64,000 bases of DNA, from positions 496,001 through 560,000 of the forward strand of contig NZ_CP126242.1 in assembly GCF_030142045.1 (NCBI RefSeq). Direction: 5' to 3'. This document shows positions 18,958 through 28,008 of this stretch, one piece after another. Within the stretch, counting starts at the first letter, position 1. Each line of letters starts with the position of its first letter. The DNA is from Arthrobacter sp. zg-Y919 (GTDB lineage: Bacteria > Actinomycetota > Actinomycetes > Actinomycetales > Micrococcaceae). Position numbers and translations under genes: made by a program. The notes under the pieces were generated by a model. It had not been told where the DNA came from and ran no database searches. It worked only from the letters and a program-made list of their open reading frames with translations.

Positions 18958-19094
18958 GGTTCCTCCCAAAAGGTGGTCATTCGTTCCGTGCCTGGTGTCG
19001 AACGTACCACCGCCGCGCGGGAATAATTAGCGCGAATTTCCCTACCCTATTAGGCGGGTTTGGCCTGTGCCGTCCGGTTGGGTAGAACGGAAGG

Positions 19095-20180
19095 ATGACC
19101 GCACCACGGGCCTCAGCCGCCGCCGCCGAATTCCACCTCGCAGCGCGCGGGCAGGGCCTGGACCTGGATGCCGGGCAGCTGGCCGTCCTGCCGGCGTTGG
19201 CCCGGGCTGCGGACGCGGCCCGGTCCCCGGAACCCGCGCCGGACCAGTCCTCCGTCTACCTGTGGGGGCCGCCGGGGCGCGGCAAGACCTGGCTGCTGGA
19301 CACCCTGTTCGCTTCCGTGGACATCCCGGACAAGCGCCGGCTGCATTTCCACGACTTCTTCCGGGAATTGCACGCCCTCGTTTTCGCCGGCTACGGAAAC
19401 CCGGGGTACCGGCAGGATTCCGCCTTCGCCGCAGCACTGGACCGGATGCTGGGTTCGGTGCGGCTGCTGTGCTTTGACGAATTCCATGTCAACGACCCCG
19501 CCGATGCCGCCTTCATCACCCGCCTGCTCCGCACCGTGCTGGACCGCGGGATTGTCTTGGTGGCCACGTCCAACTACGCGCCGGAGGAACTGCTGCCGGA
19601 CGAAATGTTCCACCATCTCTTCGAACCCGGGATTGCCCTGATCACGCAACACCTGCAGGTCAGGGCACTGGACGGGGACGTGGATTACCGCACCGTTGCC
19701 CGCTCCCGCCACGCCTCCGGTTTCGCCGCCGGGCACCACCTGCGCAGCGACGGCGCCGGGATGATGGCCTCCGCCGGGCTGGTCCCTCCCTCCCCGGCGG
19801 AAGCGGTGAAGCTGACGCCCGGTACCCGGACGCTGCGGGCGCTGCGGGCCGACGGCGCGCAGCTGTGGTTCGATTTCGAGGACCTCTGCCACGCCCAGTC
19901 CGCCACCTCGGATTACCTGTCCCTGGCCCAGTCGCACCGGCACTGGGTGATCAGCGGAGTGCCGGCAACCGGCGGATCCAACCCCTACGGCTGGCAGCGC
20001 TTCGGCAACGTCGTTGACGTGCTGTACGACGCCGGGTGCCGCCTGGACGTCATAGGGCTCCCGGATTACGACGGCGTGTTCCCCGGAACGGCCCATTCCA
20101 CCGATCTGGCACGGATCCGCAGCCGGTTCGGGATGCTGCAGGGACTGCCGCAGCCCGAGCCGGGGTGGCTGGGCAGCTAG
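19095..20180 (+). CDS. zapE: ZapE/AFG1-type ATPase
   Basis: The 361-residue AFG1-like AAA ATPase has Walker A GPPGRGKTWL (about residues 58-67), Walker B LLCFDEFHV and sensor region VATSNYAPEELLPD. In Proteobacteria ZapE associates with the division ring; in mitochondria AFG1 assists protein quality control. The function in actinobacteria is less certain. A -10-like TAGAAC ends six bases before the ATG, so the transcript could be leaderless, although GGAAGG could serve as a weak ribosome site. Confidence 0.88.
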   Translation: MTAPRASAAAAEFHLAARGQGLDLDAGQLAVLPALARAADAARSPEPAPDQSSVYLWGPPGRGKTWLLDTLFASVDIPDKRRLHFHDFFRELHALVFAGYGNPGYRQDSAFAAALDRMLGSVRLLCFDEFHVNDPADAAFITRLLRTVLDRGIVLVATSNYAPEELLPDEMFHHLFEPGIALITQHLQVRALDGDVDYRTVARSRHASGFAAGHHLRSDGAGMMASAGLVPPSPAEAVKLTPGTRTLRALRADGAQLWFDFEDLCHAQSATSDYLSLAQSHRHWVISGVPATGGSNPYGWQRFGNVVDVLYDAGCRLDVIGLPDYDGVFPGTAHSTDLARIRSRFGMLQGLPQPEPGWLGS

Positions 20181-20196
20181 GGCCGGACGCCCGGCG

Positions 20197-21168
20197 CTAG
20201 CTGCCGTCGTCGGCGAGGTTTTCGGCGTCCGCCAGCTTCTGCCGGGCCTTTTCCGCCGTCCGCCGGGCGGAACGGGAGGCGCGCCGGGCCTGGTCCCGCT
20301 CGCGCTCCAGTTTCCCGGAGCGCCGGTCCACGGCGGACACTTCCCGCTCGAGCTGGCGGATCCGTTCCCGCAGTTCGTCGATCTCATCCGTGAGTTCGTC
20401 CCGGTGGCCGGCGGATTCGTCCACCGCCCGCTGGGCGGTGTCGAGTGCTTCCTGCGCCTGCTGCTCCGCGCCGGCCGCTTCGTCCAGCTCAACGCGGGCC
20501 GTCCGGACGGCCCGCTGTGCCTCGGCCTGCCGCCGTCGTACCGCGGCGCTGTCCTGGCTGCCGCCCTTGGAACCGGAGGTATCCTTCGCACTGCGTCCGG
20601 CCGGGGTGCGAGAGCCCGCCCCCGCGCCGTGCGGCACCGAATCGGGGTCGGCAACCGCGCCGTCCAGGTCCACCTCTTCCCAGCCGCTGGCGGCGAGGGA
20701 CCGGACCAGCTGGCCGCTGGCGACGACGTCGGCTGCCGAGGGATCGGTCATTGCTGCCCAGAGGGTCTGTTCGGCCTCGCCGGCCAGGGTTTCGCTGACG
20801 GGGTGGTCCAGTTCCGCAGCCAGGTCCCGTGCGTCCCGGATGATGGCGCGCAGCAGCCGTTGGCGTTCTGTGCTGAGCCGGCGCAGCTGTTTCTGGTCCA
20901 GATCCTCCTGGGCCTCCCGCAGGGCCGCCCCCAGTTCCAGCACCTGCCCAAGCTCTTCCTGCCGCTGGTGGGCCAGCAGGTTGACCAGCCAGGCCGCCGT
21001 CGACGGTTTCGGAAGGGCCTTGATGCGGGTGGCCAGATCCTTGTTCCCGGCTTTCCCGGCCGCTGCGGCCTTGGCATTGCGGGCGGCGGTAAACTCAGCG
21101 GGCAGCAGCGAATAGAGGTCGGCGACGGCGGTGCCAAGCGAAGAGGGGCCGGCGTCGTCGGCGCTCAC
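20197..21168 (-). CDS. coiled-coil protein of unknown function
   Basis: The 323-residue protein has an N-terminal helical region (1-150; LATRIKALPKPSTAAWLVNL is a recognisable actinobacterial block), a low-complexity linker around residues 160-200, and a long charged coiled coil from about residue 205 to 320. It starts with GTG overlapping the DoxX-like stop as GTGA. The coupling with a membrane protein is notable but the role is not known. Confidence 0.78.
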   Translation of the reverse strand: MSADDAGPSSLGTAVADLYSLLPAEFTAARNAKAAAAGKAGNKDLATRIKALPKPSTAAWLVNLLAHQRQEELGQVLELGAALREAQEDLDQKQLRRLSTERQRLLRAIIRDARDLAAELDHPVSETLAGEAEQTLWAAMTDPSAADVVASGQLVRSLAASGWEEVDLDGAVADPDSVPHGAGAGSRTPAGRSAKDTSGSKGGSQDSAAVRRRQAEAQRAVRTARVELDEAAGAEQQAQEALDTAQRAVDESAGHRDELTDEIDELRERIRQLEREVSAVDRRSGKLERERDQARRASRSARRTAEKARQKLADAENLADDGS

Positions 21169-21536
21169 GCGAAGAGGCCAAACCGGCCCAGTGCCACCAC
21201 CAGGGAAAGCACCATCAGGATGACGGCGAGGGCAATCCGGTTCCGCTCGCCGCGGCGCACATGGACCAGGACGGCCAGCGCCATCAGCACGGCCAGCGCG
21301 GAGGCTGCCACCGCCGTCAACACGGGCAGGACGCCGGTGACCCCGGGGAGGATCAGGCCGAGGGCTCCCAGGACTTCGAGGACGCCGATTAGTTTTACGG
21401 TTCCCGCGGAGAAGTCCTCCGGCCAGCGGAGGTTCTCCTTGAGGCGGTCATAGCCCTGGAAGATCTTCATAAAGCCGACCCCGGCAAACAGCAATGCCAG
21501 TACCAGTTGAACAAGCCACAAGAGCAGAGACAGCAT
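21165..21536 (-). CDS. DoxX-like membrane protein
   Basis: The 123-residue protein has four hydrophobic segments and the DoxX-type motifs LLFAGVGFMKIFQGYD near the N-terminus and IGVLEVLGALGLILPGV in the middle. DoxX-like proteins are small quinone-related or redox membrane subunits with variable roles. It is coupled by GTGA to the coiled-coil gene downstream. Confidence 0.82.
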   Translation of the reverse strand: MLSLLLWLVQLVLALLFAGVGFMKIFQGYDRLKENLRWPEDFSAGTVKLIGVLEVLGALGLILPGVTGVLPVLTAVAASALAVLMALAVLVHVRRGERNRIALAVILMVLSLVVALGRFGLFA

Positions 21537-21686
21537 GGGTACCTAAGCGTCTTTCTGTGTACGGGCGGGGGCGGCGCACGGAACCACTGGGGAAACTACT
21601 GGGCAACCACTATGGAACCATCACCATCCAAGCATCGTCTGTCTGCCGGGAACTGCGCAATAAGCCGGCGTGGCGCGGTGCGGCGC

Positions 21687-23393
21687 CTAGCCCACCCGGA
21701 CCCAGGCGCTGCAGTCCGGCAGCAGGTACCCGTCCCAAACGGCACCGTTCCGGCTGCAGGCAATCAGCTCTCCCGCCGGCAGCTCCACATCCGTTCCACC
21801 CATGTTCATAACGGCAATAACATTGCCGTTGGCGAAGGCAAGCACCTGCTCGGAGTCGTAGCCGGGCCACCAGGCCAGCGAACCGTTGCCCAGGTCCAGC
21901 TCGCGGCGCAGGTCCAGGGCGATCCGGTAGAGGTTCAGTGTTGAGTCCGGGTCCTCCCGCTGCACACCGCGGGCCAGCTCGCCCCACCCCTGCGGCTGCG
22001 GGAGCCAGGATTCCCCGGTTCCGTTGAAGCCGAAAGCCGGACCGTCCGGTGTCCATGGCAGCGGAACACGGCATCCGTCCCGGCCCAGCCGTTCGCCGGC
22101 GGTGCGGTGGTACGTCGGATCCTGGCGGAAGGCGTGATCCATCTGGGTGTGGTCCGGCAGGCCGAGTTCCTCGCCTTGGTAGAGGTAAACACCGCCGGGC
22201 AGTGCCAGCATCAGCAGCGTGGCGGCGCGGGCACGGGTAATGCCAAGGTGATGGTCAGGCTGGGTATCCGCCGCGCCGATACCGTCGCCCGGGCGTTCCT
22301 GCCAGCCGGTTTGGCCGAAGCGGCTGGTGTGCCGGACGACGTCATGGTTGGACAGGACCCAGGTGGTCGGGGCGCCCACGCTGTCGAACGCACGCAGGCT
22401 GGACTCGATGACGTGGCGCAGGGCCGGGGCGTGCCAGGGGTGGTGCAGGTAGGAGAAGTTGAACGTCTGGTGCATTTCGTCCGGGCGCACCCAGTCGCTG
22501 AGGCGTTCGATGGGGTCGATGGTCGCTTCGGCGCAGAGCACCCGGTCGCCGTCGTAGGAGTCCAGGATCTTCCGCCAGGAGCGGTAGATGTCGTGGATGC
22601 CGGGCTGGCCGAACATCGGGGCCGCGTGGCCGGGGAACCCTTCGGAGGAGGACCCGTCGGCCCGTCCGCCCCAGTCCGGGAGCCCGGATTTCTTGATCAG
22701 GGCGTGCGCGACGTCGACGCGGAACCCGCCGACGCCGCGGTCCAGCCAGAACCGCAGGATCTTCTCGAATTCGGCGTGCACTGCCGGGCTGTCCCAGTTG
22801 AAGTCCGGCTGGGAGGTGTCGAACAGGTGCAGGTACCACTGCCCGGGGGTGCCGTCGGGTTCGGTGACGCGGGTCCAGGCGGGGCCGCCGAAGTGCGACT
22901 GCCAGTTGTTCGGCGGGTTTTCCCCGTGTTCCCCGGTGCCGTCGCGGAAGATGAACAGGTCCCGGGCCGGGGAGCCGGCGGGGGAGGCCAGGGCAGCCTG
23001 GAAGAGGGGGTGCTGGTCGGAGCAGTGGTTGGGGACCAGGTCCACGATGATGCGGATGTTATGGCGGGAGGCTTCGGCGACGAGGGCGTCGAAGTCGTCC
23101 AGGGTGCCGAAGAGGGGGTCCACGGAGCAGTAGTCGGCGACGTCGTAGCCGGCGTCCTTCTGGGGTGAGCGGTAGAAGGGGGAGAGCCAGATGGCGTCGA
23201 TGTCGAGTTCGGCCAGGGTGGGGATCTCGGCGGTGATGCCGGGCAGGTCCCCGATGCCGTCACCGTTCAGGTCACGGAACGAGCGCGGGTAGATCTGGTA
23301 GATCACCGAGGACCGCCACCATTCACGACCGGTGGACGCCGGGTGGACGGGAACTAATTCGGTCAAGGAATCATCAAGAACGGTCCGGAACAT
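21687..23393 (-). CDS. GH13 alpha-glucosidase (oligo-1,6-glucosidase type)
   Basis: The 568-residue cytosolic glycoside hydrolase has the four GH13 regions: DLVPNHCSD, GFRVDVAHAL (nucleophile Asp), LCAEATID (acid/base Glu) and VLSNHDVVRH (transition-state Asp). The N-terminal WWRSSVIYQIYPRSFRD and region QKDAGYDVADY are typical of alpha-glucosidases acting on short maltodextrins, isomaltose, sucrose or trehalose-like substrates. A LacI-type operator lies 33 bases before the start, so sugar-responsive repression is likely. No regulator gene or transporter is adjacent. Confidence 0.93.
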   Translation of the reverse strand: MFRTVLDDSLTELVPVHPASTGREWWRSSVIYQIYPRSFRDLNGDGIGDLPGITAEIPTLAELDIDAIWLSPFYRSPQKDAGYDVADYCSVDPLFGTLDDFDALVAEASRHNIRIIVDLVPNHCSDQHPLFQAALASPAGSPARDLFIFRDGTGEHGENPPNNWQSHFGGPAWTRVTEPDGTPGQWYLHLFDTSQPDFNWDSPAVHAEFEKILRFWLDRGVGGFRVDVAHALIKKSGLPDWGGRADGSSSEGFPGHAAPMFGQPGIHDIYRSWRKILDSYDGDRVLCAEATIDPIERLSDWVRPDEMHQTFNFSYLHHPWHAPALRHVIESSLRAFDSVGAPTTWVLSNHDVVRHTSRFGQTGWQERPGDGIGAADTQPDHHLGITRARAATLLMLALPGGVYLYQGEELGLPDHTQMDHAFRQDPTYHRTAGERLGRDGCRVPLPWTPDGPAFGFNGTGESWLPQPQGWGELARGVQREDPDSTLNLYRIALDLRRELDLGNGSLAWWPGYDSEQVLAFANGNVIAVMNMGGTDVELPAGELIACSRNGAVWDGYLLPDCSAWVRVG

Positions 23394-23425
23394 TTGGCTA
23401 TCCTAGGTGCGCGGACGCCAGGACC

Positions 23426-23435
23426 GAAACGTTTC
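23426..23435. promoter_or_regulatory. LacI-family operator upstream of the GH13 gene
   Basis: GAAACGTTTC is a perfect 10-bp palindrome with the central CG typical of LacI/GalR-family sites. Nearby AAACCGTTAGCG (minus strand, around 23447) and GAAAACACGTTC (around 23507) look like degenerate copies. The gap 23394-23609 is distinctly AT-rich compared with its neighbours, as expected of a promoter. Confidence 0.65.
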
Positions 23436-23609
23436 CTTTTGTGTGTCGCTAACGGTTTGAATTTCCTCTTGATTACGGGCACTAGAGATGAAATAAGACT
23501 TTTCGAACGTGTTTTCCGCCTTTTGATATCAGCTGGTTCCGCCGGCTGGAGCACGCGCCAACGGGGTGCCGCCGTCGTTCCGCCATGTTGTCCGGACCTG
23601 GGCTGAAGC

Positions 23610-24596
23610 TCAGAACCCCGCCACGGGACGGGGGCGGTAGGACTCCTCCAGAGCGGCGAATTCCTCTTCGGTCAACTGGATATCCAGGGCCTCGATGTTG
23701 TCATCCAGGTGGGAAGCCGCCGTGGCACCGATCAGCGGGGAGGCGACCACAGGATTCGCCAGCACCCAGGCGAGGGCGATTTGGGCGCGGGTTGCACCGC
23801 GGCCCTCGGCGACGTTGCCCACGGCATCGGTGATGCTGTGGTCCGCTTCTTCATTGCCGCGGTAGAGCTCATGGCCCTGCTCGTCGTAGCCCTGGCGGAC
23901 CGTCCGGGCCCCCCACGGGCGGGCCAGGCGGCCGCGTGCAAGCGGAGAGTAAGGCAGCGCCCCAATCCCCTGGTCCGCGCAAAGCGGAAACATTTCCCGT
24001 TCCTCTTCCCGGTAGAGGAGGTTGTAGTGGTTCTGCATCGTAATGAACTGCGCCAAGCCGTGCTTCTCCTGCAGGGACAGGGCCTGGGCGAATTGCCAGG
24101 CGTGCATGCTGGATGCACCCAGATACCGGACCTTGCCGTCCCGGACCAGCTGGTCAAGGGTTTCGAGGGTTTCTTCCAATGGGGTGCTCCCGTCCCACCG
24201 GTGCACCTGGTAGAGGTCGATGTACTCAGTGCGCAGCCGCCGCAGGGTCTCCTCCACCTGCCACAGGATGTGTTTGCGGGACAGCCCCCAGCCGTTGGGT
24301 CCCGGCCCCATTTCGCCGTGTACTTTGCTGGCGATCACCACTTCTTCCCGCCGGCAGTATTCCGCAACTGCCGCTCCCAGAATTTCCTCGCTGTGGCCGG
24401 CGGAATACACATTGGCGGTGTCGAAGAAATTGATCCCGAGTTCCACCGCGTGCCGCAGCAGGGATTTGGCCTCATCCTCCCGGAGGGTCCACGCGTGTGC
24501 GCCCCGGTCCGGGGAACCGAACCCCAGGCAGCCCAGCCCGATGGCCGAGACCGTAGCCCCTGACTTGCCGAGCTTGCCGTATGTCATCGAGTTCAT
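23610..24596 (-). CDS. aldo/keto reductase
   Basis: The 328-residue AKR has the catalytic tetrad in place: Asp in NFFDTANVYS, Tyr two turns later, Lys in VIASKVHGE and His in YQVHRWDGS. The C-terminal NADPH-binding segment is PLIGATAASHLDDNI. It reduces aldehydes, ketones or sugars with NADPH; the substrate is unknown. The ATG at 24596 has GGAGG eight bases upstream. Confidence 0.92.
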   Translation of the reverse strand: MNSMTYGKLGKSGATVSAIGLGCLGFGSPDRGAHAWTLREDEAKSLLRHAVELGINFFDTANVYSAGHSEEILGAAVAEYCRREEVVIASKVHGEMGPGPNGWGLSRKHILWQVEETLRRLRTEYIDLYQVHRWDGSTPLEETLETLDQLVRDGKVRYLGASSMHAWQFAQALSLQEKHGLAQFITMQNHYNLLYREEEREMFPLCADQGIGALPYSPLARGRLARPWGARTVRQGYDEQGHELYRGNEEADHSITDAVGNVAEGRGATRAQIALAWVLANPVVASPLIGATAASHLDDNIEALDIQLTEEEFAALEESYRPRPVAGF

Positions 24597-24709
24597 CCGC
24601 TGGCCTCCGCTGCTGCCGTGCCGGTTCGATTACCGAGATGCTACCGGGGCCGGGGCTCCGCCGGGTAGACAGGACGCGGAAGGGCTCCCGGCAGCCGCCC
24701 ACACGGACC

Positions 24710-24715
24710 TATACT
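24710..24715 (+). promoter_or_regulatory. -10 element giving a probable leaderless CHAD transcript
   Basis: TATACT ends seven bases before the ATG at 24723, so transcription should begin at the start codon, and there is no ribosome site between them. No clear -35 is visible. Confidence 0.55.
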
Positions 24716-24722
24716 GGCGCAC

Positions 24723-26231
24723 ATGGTCGCCGGAACGGGTACCGAAAGCCGCCGCAGCTTCACGGCGGGGGAAGCACTGATGCTGCCGCCGCTGCATGAG
24801 TTGGCAGGTGTCGCCAAAGTGGCGCAGCCGAGGGAAGGCCGGCGCACGGAAGTCCGTTACGACACCACTGATCGGGCCCTGAAACGGCACGGCTTCCGCC
24901 TTTCCCGAATCACGGACCACGACGGCGGTGCCCGCTGGGAGCTCAGCGCGGTGTCCCTGGACCCCTCCACACGCGTCAGCGCCGGGCAGGATGCCGGGAT
25001 TCCGCCCGAAGATGCGGTCATACCGCCGGAGCTCATGGAGGACGTCCAGGCGGTTGCCCGGGGGCGGGAGCTGCTGCCGGCGGAAACCCTCACGACCAGC
25101 TTCCTGGACTACGGGCTTTTAGACGGCACGGGGGCGGTCCTGGGCAGCGTGACGGACGAACGCGTCGTGGGAAGCGGGCCGGATACCCCCGGAAGCGGGC
25201 GGCGGGTCTGGGTGGTCCGTGCCGGTGACGAGGGCTTGGCTGAAGCGGCGGAGGCCGTCCTCCTCGCCGCCGGTGCCGCCATGACCGGACCCGGGACCGC
25301 GGAGGAACCGGAGCTGGAGCAGGCCGGGCCCGACACCGCAGGGACCGGTGCCGTGCCGCTGACCACGGACGGCCCGGTGTCCGCCGTGTTGCTGCAGTAC
25401 CTGCGCGCGCAGTTCGACGAGTTGCTGCGGCACGAACCCCGGGTGCGCCGGGGGGAAGCGGACGGAATCCACAAGATGAGGGTGGCCACCCGGCGGCTGC
25501 GCTCGGCCCTGTCCAGCTACCGCAGCACGATGGACCCCGAGCCGGGGAACACCCTGCGTGAAGAGCTGCGCTGGCTTGCGGGAGTCCTCGGCCAGGCCCG
25601 GGATGCCCAGGTGATGCGGCACCGGCTCCAGCAGCTCATTGCTGACGAACCTGGCGACCTGGTGATGGGCCCCGTTGCCGCCCGCGTGGATGAAGAACTG
25701 CTTTACGAGTATCGGCAGGCGTACGGACAGATTCGGGAAGCACTGCACTCCCGGCGGTACTTCCAGGCGTTGGATGCGTTGGAAGCGCTGGTGGACGGAC
25801 CGTCCTGGACCGGAACGGCCCGGGAGCCGGCAGGCCCTGCCTCCGCCCGCATGATCCGGCGGGACCGGAAACGCCTGCACCGCCGGGTACGCGCTGCCCG
25901 GACCCAGGAAGGTGAAGCCTATGCAGAGGCGCTGCACGATGCGCGCAAGGACGCCAAGCGGCTGCGTTACGCGGCCGAAGTCTGGGGTCTCGTGCAGCCC
26001 AAGGAGGCGAAGGTCATGGTGGACGCCGCCGAGCATGTGCAGAAAATCCTTGGTGAGCACCAGGACAGTGTGGTGACCCAGGGGTACCTGCGGCGCATGG
26101 GGGCAACGGCGTCGGCCGCCGGTGAGAACGGATTCACCTACGGCCGGCTCCATGCGCTGGAACAGGTCCGCGCCCGGGCCGCGCAGGAGCGCTTTGACCA
26201 TGCCTGGAAAGGCTTCCCTTCCAAACCCTGA
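24723..26231 (+). CDS. CYTH-CHAD domain protein with degraded CYTH site
   Basis: The 502-residue protein has an N-terminal CYTH-like region (to about residue 195) and a C-terminal CHAD domain (about 215-495) with the conserved histidine/arginine blocks IHKMRVATRRLRSAL and LHDARKDAKRLRYAAEVW. CHAD domains bind inorganic polyphosphate. The ExExK triphosphate signature of CYTH is not intact here (ESRRSF where it should be), so the N-terminal part is probably not catalytic. The gene appears leaderless. Confidence 0.87.
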   Translation: MVAGTGTESRRSFTAGEALMLPPLHELAGVAKVAQPREGRRTEVRYDTTDRALKRHGFRLSRITDHDGGARWELSAVSLDPSTRVSAGQDAGIPPEDAVIPPELMEDVQAVARGRELLPAETLTTSFLDYGLLDGTGAVLGSVTDERVVGSGPDTPGSGRRVWVVRAGDEGLAEAAEAVLLAAGAAMTGPGTAEEPELEQAGPDTAGTGAVPLTTDGPVSAVLLQYLRAQFDELLRHEPRVRRGEADGIHKMRVATRRLRSALSSYRSTMDPEPGNTLREELRWLAGVLGQARDAQVMRHRLQQLIADEPGDLVMGPVAARVDEELLYEYRQAYGQIREALHSRRYFQALDALEALVDGPSWTGTAREPAGPASARMIRRDRKRLHRRVRAARTQEGEAYAEALHDARKDAKRLRYAAEVWGLVQPKEAKVMVDAAEHVQKILGEHQDSVVTQGYLRRMGATASAAGENGFTYGRLHALEQVRARAAQERFDHAWKGFPSKP

Positions 26232-26310
26232 CCGGAGCCGTTATCTGGACCCTGCGGGAGGGTCCGACGTACCCTGCTTTAAACCGGGGGACCTCGACGG
26301 AGGAATTCGA

Positions 26311-27879
26311 ATGGAATCGCCCTGGGCTCCGCTGCGCCGGAGGATGTTCCTCATCCTGTGGCTTGCGCAGCTGGGCTCCAATATCGGCACCTGGATGCAG
26401 ACCGTGGGCGCCCAGTGGTTCCTGGTGGAAACCAGCGACAACCCCGCCCTGGTTTCCCTGGTCCAAACCGCGAACCTCGCGCCCTCGCTGCTGCTGGGAC
26501 TTATTGCCGGGGTACTGGCAGACGCCTTCAACCGGCGGCGGCTGATCCTGGGCGCCAACATTTTCGCTGCCGGTGCCGCCTCCGTACTGACAGTCGTGGC
26601 CGCCCTGGACCTGCTGGATCCGGATTCGCTGCTGCTGTACACGTTCCTCATCGGCTGCGGCATGGCGCTGAGTGCACCTGCCTGGCAGGCCATCACACCC
26701 ACCCTCGTGCCCCGGGAGGAAATCCAGGCGGCCGCGGCCCTCGGCAGCGTGGCCATGAACACCGCCCGCGCCGTGGGCCCGGCAGTGGCCGGTGTGCTGG
26801 TGGCCCTGGCAGGTCCGGCTTTTGTGTTCGGGATAAACGCACTGTCCTTCATTGGCACCTCGCTTGCGATCTACAGCTGGCGGGCGCCCCGCGACGATCC
26901 AGCCGAGCGGGAACACATGGGGGAGGCGCTTGCCGCAGGAATCCGGTACATCCGGGCTGCCCCGCTCATCCGGCGGATACTGCTGCGGTCCGGGTTGTTC
27001 ATTTTCCCGGCCAGTGCCCTGTACGCCCTGCTGCCCGTAGCCGTCAACGGACATATTGGACTGGGCTCGGCGGGGTACGGGTTGCTGCTGGGAGCGTTGG
27101 GCTTCGGTGCCGTACTGGGCGTGGTGCTCCTGCCCCGGCTGCGCTCGATCCTGCCGGATAACGTGCTGCTCGGGGCCAGCGCCGTGGCTTTTGCTGCCGG
27201 AACCTTTGCCGCCGGTTACCTGCCAGCGTGGGCCGTGGCACTGCTGTTGGTGCTCGCGGGGTTCGCCTGGATCTCCACGTTCTCCACCTTGAACGCCGCA
27301 ATGCAGCTGACCCTGCCCGAATGGGTCCGTGCCCGCGGTTTGTCGGTCTATCTCATGGTTGCCTCGGGGGCGCAGGCCGTCGGCGCCGTCTTCTGGGGGT
27401 CCGGTGCCACCGGCGCCGGGTACGCGCCCACCCTGGCCTTCGCCGCCGGTGTCCTGGTGCTGGCAGGAGCCAGTGTCCTGGTGCTTCCCCTGCTGCCGGG
27501 AACCGGCCGGTTGGACCGCCGCGTGGCGGGGGCGGAACTGCACCTTCCGGCAGCAGCCAGAGAGCCGGACCCCGCAGCCGGTCCTGTGACCGTCCTTATT
27601 TCCTACGAGGTGCCGGCGGAGCGGAACGCCGATTTTGTGGATGCAATGCACAGAGTCCGCCTGTCCCGCATGCGCACCGGTGCCACCGACTGGGAACTGG
27701 TGCATTCAGTCACTGACCCGGACCAGTTTCGGGAAATCTACGACGTGCCGACCTGGCGGGAATATCTGCGGCAGGAACAGACCCGGACCACGGGGGAGGA
27801 CCGCCGGATTATCCAGGATGCGTGGGACCTGGCTGAGGCGGAACCCCGGGTCAGATGGTTCCTGCCCGCGTCCGCCTAA
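26311..27879 (+). CDS. MFS_3 (EntS-type) exporter with C-terminal ABM-like domain
   Basis: The 522-residue protein has about 400 residues of MFS transporter (first helix region LAQLGSNIGTWMQTVGAQWF, loop motif DAFNRRRLILG) followed by a soluble C-terminal domain of about 95 residues (VTVLISYEVPAERNADFVDA onward) that resembles the dimeric alpha/beta barrel of antibiotic-biosynthesis monooxygenases. This architecture occurs in the PF05977 exporter group. The ATG at 26311 follows GGAGG; upstream open frame is non-conserved. Substrate unknown. Confidence 0.88.
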   Translation: MESPWAPLRRRMFLILWLAQLGSNIGTWMQTVGAQWFLVETSDNPALVSLVQTANLAPSLLLGLIAGVLADAFNRRRLILGANIFAAGAASVLTVVAALDLLDPDSLLLYTFLIGCGMALSAPAWQAITPTLVPREEIQAAAALGSVAMNTARAVGPAVAGVLVALAGPAFVFGINALSFIGTSLAIYSWRAPRDDPAEREHMGEALAAGIRYIRAAPLIRRILLRSGLFIFPASALYALLPVAVNGHIGLGSAGYGLLLGALGFGAVLGVVLLPRLRSILPDNVLLGASAVAFAAGTFAAGYLPAWAVALLLVLAGFAWISTFSTLNAAMQLTLPEWVRARGLSVYLMVASGAQAVGAVFWGSGATGAGYAPTLAFAAGVLVLAGASVLVLPLLPGTGRLDRRVAGAELHLPAAAREPDPAAGPVTVLISYEVPAERNADFVDAMHRVRLSRMRTGATDWELVHSVTDPDQFREIYDVPTWREYLRQEQTRTTGEDRRIIQDAWDLAEAEPRVRWFLPASA

Positions 27880-28008
27880 GCGTTCGGTCCGGCGCCGGTG
27901 CAACGGATAGACTGGGAGCCGGTTCGAAGGCCGTTTCCGCGGCGGGCCGGCGCGTTGGTTGCGATGCGCTGAAAACGATGCAGTGAACAAACCATTAGTT
28001 GAGGTATT

